Source: Pseudomonadota bacterium
GTDB lineage: Bacteria > Pseudomonadota > Alphaproteobacteria > Elsterales > Elsteraceae
Direction: 5' to 3'
Assembly (NCBI GenBank): GCA_016195115.1
Contig: JACQAI010000034.1
Span: forward strand, 1-8,208
Length of the DNA: 8,208 nucleotides
Below, piece after piece: positions 5,912-8,208 of this stretch. Below the pieces are notes generated by a model. That model saw only the letters and a list, made by a program, of their open reading frames with translations, was not told the DNA's origin and did no database searches. Position numbers and translations under genes: made by a program. Position 1 is the first letter of the stretch; every line of letters begins with the position of its first letter.

Positions 5912-6631
5912 ATGGATCTGGATCTTCGCGGCCAGGCGGCGATCGTGACCGGCGGCAGCCGCGGCATCGGCCGGGCGATCGCCGCGCGACTGGCCCAGGA
6001 GGGCATGGACGTCGCGATCGCGGCGCGCGACGCCCGCCAGCTGCAGCGGGTCAAGAGCGAGATCGAGGGGCCGGGCCGCCGCATTCTCACCCAGGTCGCG
6101 GATCTGAGCGAGGCGGGGGCCTGCGCGACCCTGGTCTTGGCGGCGGCCGAGGCGTTCGGACGGCTCGACCTGGTGGTCAACAATGCCGGCGCCACCAAGC
6201 GCGGCGATTTTCTCCAGCTGACCGACGAGGACTGGGCGACCGGTTTCGGCTTGAAGCTGATGGCCGCGGTGCGCGTGTCGCGCGCCGCCTGGCCGGTTCT
6301 GATGCGCACCAACGGCTCGATCATCAACATCGCCGGCGTCGGCGCGCGCACCGGCAATGCCGAGTTCACGATCGGCGGCTCGGTCAACTCCGCGATGCTG
6401 AACTTGACCAAGGCGCTCGCCGACCGCGGCGTCAAGGACGGCGTCCGGGTCAACGCGATCAACCCGGGCTCGATCGTGACCGACCGCCTGACCCTCCGGA
6501 TCGAGCGCGTCATGGCCGAGCACAAGCTCAGCCACGACGATGCCTACAACCGCATGCTGGCCGACGCCAGGATCCCGAAGATGATGCCGGCGGTCTTCTG
6601 CGCGTCGTTGCCGCCATGGCCCAAGGAATAG
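5912..6631 (+). CDS. SDR-family protein with degenerate active site and abnormal C-terminus
   Basis: Classical short-chain dehydrogenase fold, 239 aa (usual length 250-265). The nucleotide-binding motif TGGSRGIG (13-20), the NNAG strand (90-93) and the NAINPGSIVTDRL segment after strand six are all present. The catalytic positions are not. By my alignment the Asn is K115, the Ser falls on the AG of IINIAGVGA, and the Tyr and Lys of YxxxK fall on G155 and N159 in TIGGSVNSAMLNLTKALA. The protein may bind NAD(P) without being a normal oxidoreductase, or use another residue. From about residue 223 (after ARIPK) the expected RxGxPxEIA...G-x-DGG ending is absent. The frame instead continues through the antisense of a PiT fragment as MMPAVFCASLPPWPKE. 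ATG 5912 has AAGGGA upstream. The fold is certain; integrity of the 3' end is doubtful. Confidence 0.8.
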   Translation: MDLDLRGQAAIVTGGSRGIGRAIAARLAQEGMDVAIAARDARQLQRVKSEIEGPGRRILTQVADLSEAGACATLVLAAAEAFGRLDLVVNNAGATKRGDFLQLTDEDWATGFGLKLMAAVRVSRAAWPVLMRTNGSIINIAGVGARTGNAEFTIGGSVNSAMLNLTKALADRGVKDGVRVNAINPGSIVTDRLTLRIERVMAEHKLSHDDAYNRMLADARIPKMMPAVFCASLPPWPKE

Positions 6632-6729
6632 AGCGCCGCGCTGAGCAGCTGCCCGCGCCGGAACAGGTTGTCGACTCCTTTGGGCGTCGCGCGCCGGAAC
6701 GTCCACGCGATGATCAGCATGTAGATGGT
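6575..6729 (-). pseudogene. Internal fragment of a PiT-family inorganic phosphate transporter
   Basis: The minus strand reads about 50 residues unmistakably from a PiT (Pit/Pho-4) phosphate permease: IYMLIIAWTFRRATP, then NLFRRGQLLSAALYSLGHG, then GNDAQKTAGIIFGI. The GHGGNDAQKT signature is the second conserved repeat of the family. Full PiT proteins are roughly 330-500 aa; nothing recognisable lies on either side. Toward lower coordinates the frame enters the antisense of the SDR gene and stops at TAG (6544-6546). Toward higher coordinates it enters the leader of the response regulator. The piece has no stop inside it and looks well conserved, so the truncation is recent or an assembly product. 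It cannot be functional alone. It overlaps the last 57 bases or so of the SDR frame. Confidence 0.85.
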
Positions 6730-6779
6730 CGACCGCGAGCGCGGGCGACGCGCGGGCGGATGCAGCGCTCGGCCGGCCG

Positions 6780-7151
6780 TTGCGCGTCATGCTGGTCGAG
6801 GACGAGGTGATCGTGGCGTGGGATATCGCCGAGACCCTCAAGCGGCTCGGCTACACGATCGTCGGCACCGCGGACAACGCCGACCAGGCGATTCACCTCG
6901 CCGAGACCGCGGCGCCGGACCTGATCTTGATGGACATTCGGCTGAACGGCGCGCCAGACGGCATCGAGGCCGCGCGCGTGATTCGCGAGCGTACCGGCCT
7001 CGGCGTGATCTATCTGACGGCGCACGCCGATTTGGCGACGATGGAGCGCGCGGCGTCGACCGAACCGCTTGGCTATGTCTTCAAGCCGTTCAGCCACGAT
7101 GGGCTGCGAACCGCGCTGCTGCGCGCCACCGGCCGCCCGGGCGCGCCATAA
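6780..7151 (+). CDS. Single-domain response regulator (CheY-like receiver)
   Basis: Receiver domain of 123 aa with no output domain, so it probably works by protein contact in a two-component phosphorelay. All hallmark residues are present: acidic pocket EDE (7-9), phosphoacceptor D52 in LMDIRL, switch T80 in YLTAHAD, and K102 in FKPF. The sequence LRVMLVEDEVIVAWDIAETLKRLGY and the DGIEAA segment resemble receivers paired with HWE-type or similar sensor kinases in alphaproteobacteria. The start is uncertain. TTG 6780 keeps the full first strand but has no clear ribosome binding site, and ATG 6789 would cut into the strand. The same frame is open back to 6714 and reads STASAGDARADAALGRPL with no usual start codon. 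The true 5' end, or an upstream domain, may therefore have been lost at the PiT junction. No cognate kinase lies in the window. Confidence 0.82.
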   Translation: MRVMLVEDEVIVAWDIAETLKRLGYTIVGTADNADQAIHLAETAAPDLILMDIRLNGAPDGIEAARVIRERTGLGVIYLTAHADLATMERAASTEPLGYVFKPFSHDGLRTALLRATGRPGAP

Positions 7152-7158
7152 GGCTGAG

Positions 7159-7181
7159 CGGCGGCGCGTCGGGCGCCGCCG
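7159..7181. terminator. GC-rich hairpin between convergent genes, probable two-way terminator
   Basis: CGGCGGCGC (7159-7167) pairs perfectly with GCGCCGCCG (7173-7181) around the 5-base loop GTCGG. A second hairpin, GCCCGC (7194-7199)/GCGGGC (7204-7209) with loop GCCT, follows. They fill the 60-bp gap between the stop of the response regulator and the stop of the convergent decarboxylase gene. There is no T-run, so intrinsic termination strength is unknown. Confidence 0.5.
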
Positions 7182-7211
7182 TCGGCCGGGCTGGCCCGCG
7201 CCTGCGGGCGC

Positions 7212-8208
7212 TCAGATGCAGTAGGTCCGCAGCGGCGGGAAGCCGTTGAAGTTGACCGAGCAGTAGCTCGACGTGTAGGCGCCGGTGCTCTGGATCTCGA
7301 CCTTGTCGCCGACCTGGAGATCGACCGGCAGGCGATACGAGGTCTTCTCGTAGAGGATGTCGGCGCTGTCGCAGGTCGGGCCGGCGAGCACGACCGGGCC
7401 GGTCGCCGCGCCGTCGCGCGGCGTCGTGATCGCGTACTTGATGCTCTCGCCCATGGTCTCGGCGAGGCCGCCGAACTTGCCGATGTCGAGATAGACCCAG
7501 CGGCGCTTGTCCTTGTAGTCCTTCTTCGAGATCAGCACGACCTCGGACTGGATGACGCCGGCGTCGCCGACCAGGCTGCGGCCCGGCTCGATGATGATTT
7601 CGGGCAGCTTGTTGCCGAAATGCGTCGAGATCGCCTTCATGACCGCGCCGGCATAGGCCTCGACCGGCGACACCGCGCTGCGGTACTGCGCCGGGAAACC
7701 GCCGCCGATATTGATCATCCGGAGCTCGATGTCGAGCGCCTGCAGCGCCGAGAACATCTGCGCGGCGCGACCGACCGCGACGTCCCATTGGTTGAGGTCG
7801 GTCTGCTGCGAGCCGACGTGGAACGACAGGCCGTAGGGATCGAGCCCGAGGTCGCGGGCCTGGCGCAGCAAGGTCGTCGCCATCTCGGGCGAGCAGCCGA
7901 ACTTGCGGCTGAGCGGCCACTCGGCGCCGCCGCATTCCATCAGGATGCGGCAAAACACGCGCGCGCCCGGCGCGACCCTGGCGAGCTTGGTCAGCTCGGC
8001 CTCGCTGTCGAAGGCGAACAGCCGCACGCCGCGCTCGTAGGCGTAGGCGATGTCGCGTTCCTTCTTGATCGTGTTGCCGAACGAGATCTTGTCGACCTTG
8101 GCGCCCTGATCGAGCACGAGGTCGATCTCGCCGCGGCTCGCGGTGTCGAAGCTCGAGCCCAGGCGCATGAGCATGGCGACGATCTCGGGCGCCGGATTGG
8201 CCTTCACG
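7212..8208 (-). CDS. Ornithine/lysine decarboxylase, fold-III PLP enzyme (runs off right edge)
   Basis: Cytoplasmic PLP enzyme of the eukaryote-like (alanine racemase-fold) decarboxylase family, which makes putrescine from ornithine and sometimes cadaverine from lysine. The visible 331 residues begin at VKANP, which contains the Schiff-base lysine, so about 50 N-terminal residues lie beyond the window. Key elements in order: HVGSQQ (about 130-135 of the visible part), the PLP-phosphate loop INIGGGFPAQY (166-175), EPGRSLVGDAG (207-217) and the second-subunit active-site Cys-Asp in GPTCDSAD (C279, D280). The C-terminus GAYTSSYCSVNFNGFPP is typical of alphaproteobacterial members. The enzyme is an obligate dimer with shared active sites. 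E. coli SpeC has the unrelated fold I, so that symbol is not used. Whether ornithine or lysine is preferred cannot be decided here. It faces the response regulator tail to tail. Confidence 0.93.
   Translation of the reverse strand, partial: VKANPAPEIVAMLMRLGSSFDTASRGEIDLVLDQGAKVDKISFGNTIKKERDIAYAYERGVRLFAFDSEAELTKLARVAPGARVFCRILMECGGAEWPLSRKFGCSPEMATTLLRQARDLGLDPYGLSFHVGSQQTDLNQWDVAVGRAAQMFSALQALDIELRMINIGGGFPAQYRSAVSPVEAYAGAVMKAISTHFGNKLPEIIIEPGRSLVGDAGVIQSEVVLISKKDYKDKRRWVYLDIGKFGGLAETMGESIKYAITTPRDGAATGPVVLAGPTCDSADILYEKTSYRLPVDLQVGDKVEIQSTGAYTSSYCSVNFNGFPPLRTYCI

Overview
The window is very GC-rich throughout, with G or C at most third codon positions. Its gene content (an eukaryote-like fold-III ornithine/lysine decarboxylase, a FetAB-type transporter, an IleS of the IleS2-like type, a lone tRNA-Ile) suggests the chromosome of a high-GC alphaproteobacterium, perhaps Rhodospirillales or Hyphomicrobiales. 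I cannot fix the genus. No phage, conjugation, CRISPR or transposase genes are visible.

Layout from left to right. (1) The 5' part of an ileS gene (minus, runs off the left edge), whose extreme 5' end looks damaged. (2) A complete tRNA-Ile(GAU) (plus) with a recognisable promoter. (3) A gene-poor stretch holding a perfect 25-bp inverted repeat, then a small unknown gene of 101 aa (minus) and a 340-bp non-coding stretch. (4) A metal-dependent amidohydrolase (minus), divergent from a two-gene operon (plus) for a FetA-like ATPase and a FetB-like permease, whose reading frames overlap by ATGA. (5) An MFS exporter-like gene (minus) meeting fetB tail to tail, with interlocked stop codons. (6) A short-chain dehydrogenase homologue (plus) that seems to lack the whole catalytic tetrad and whose C-terminus ends abruptly. 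(7) A fragment of about 50 codons of a PiT-family phosphate transporter on the opposite strand, overlapping the end of the dehydrogenase. (8) A single-domain response regulator (plus). (9) A fold-III PLP ornithine/lysine decarboxylase (minus, runs off the right edge), facing the response regulator across a GC-rich hairpin.

The transporter pair probably acts as one membrane complex. The other genes are housekeeping or metabolic loci with no evident shared pathway. The unusual aspects are signs of breakage: ileS seems to have lost its N-terminal segment with a frame change, and dehydrogenase, PiT and response-regulator sequences are joined within about 200 bp. These could be real deletions or recombination scars, or assembly errors. 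The sequence alone cannot decide between them. I see no convincing novel multi-gene system.
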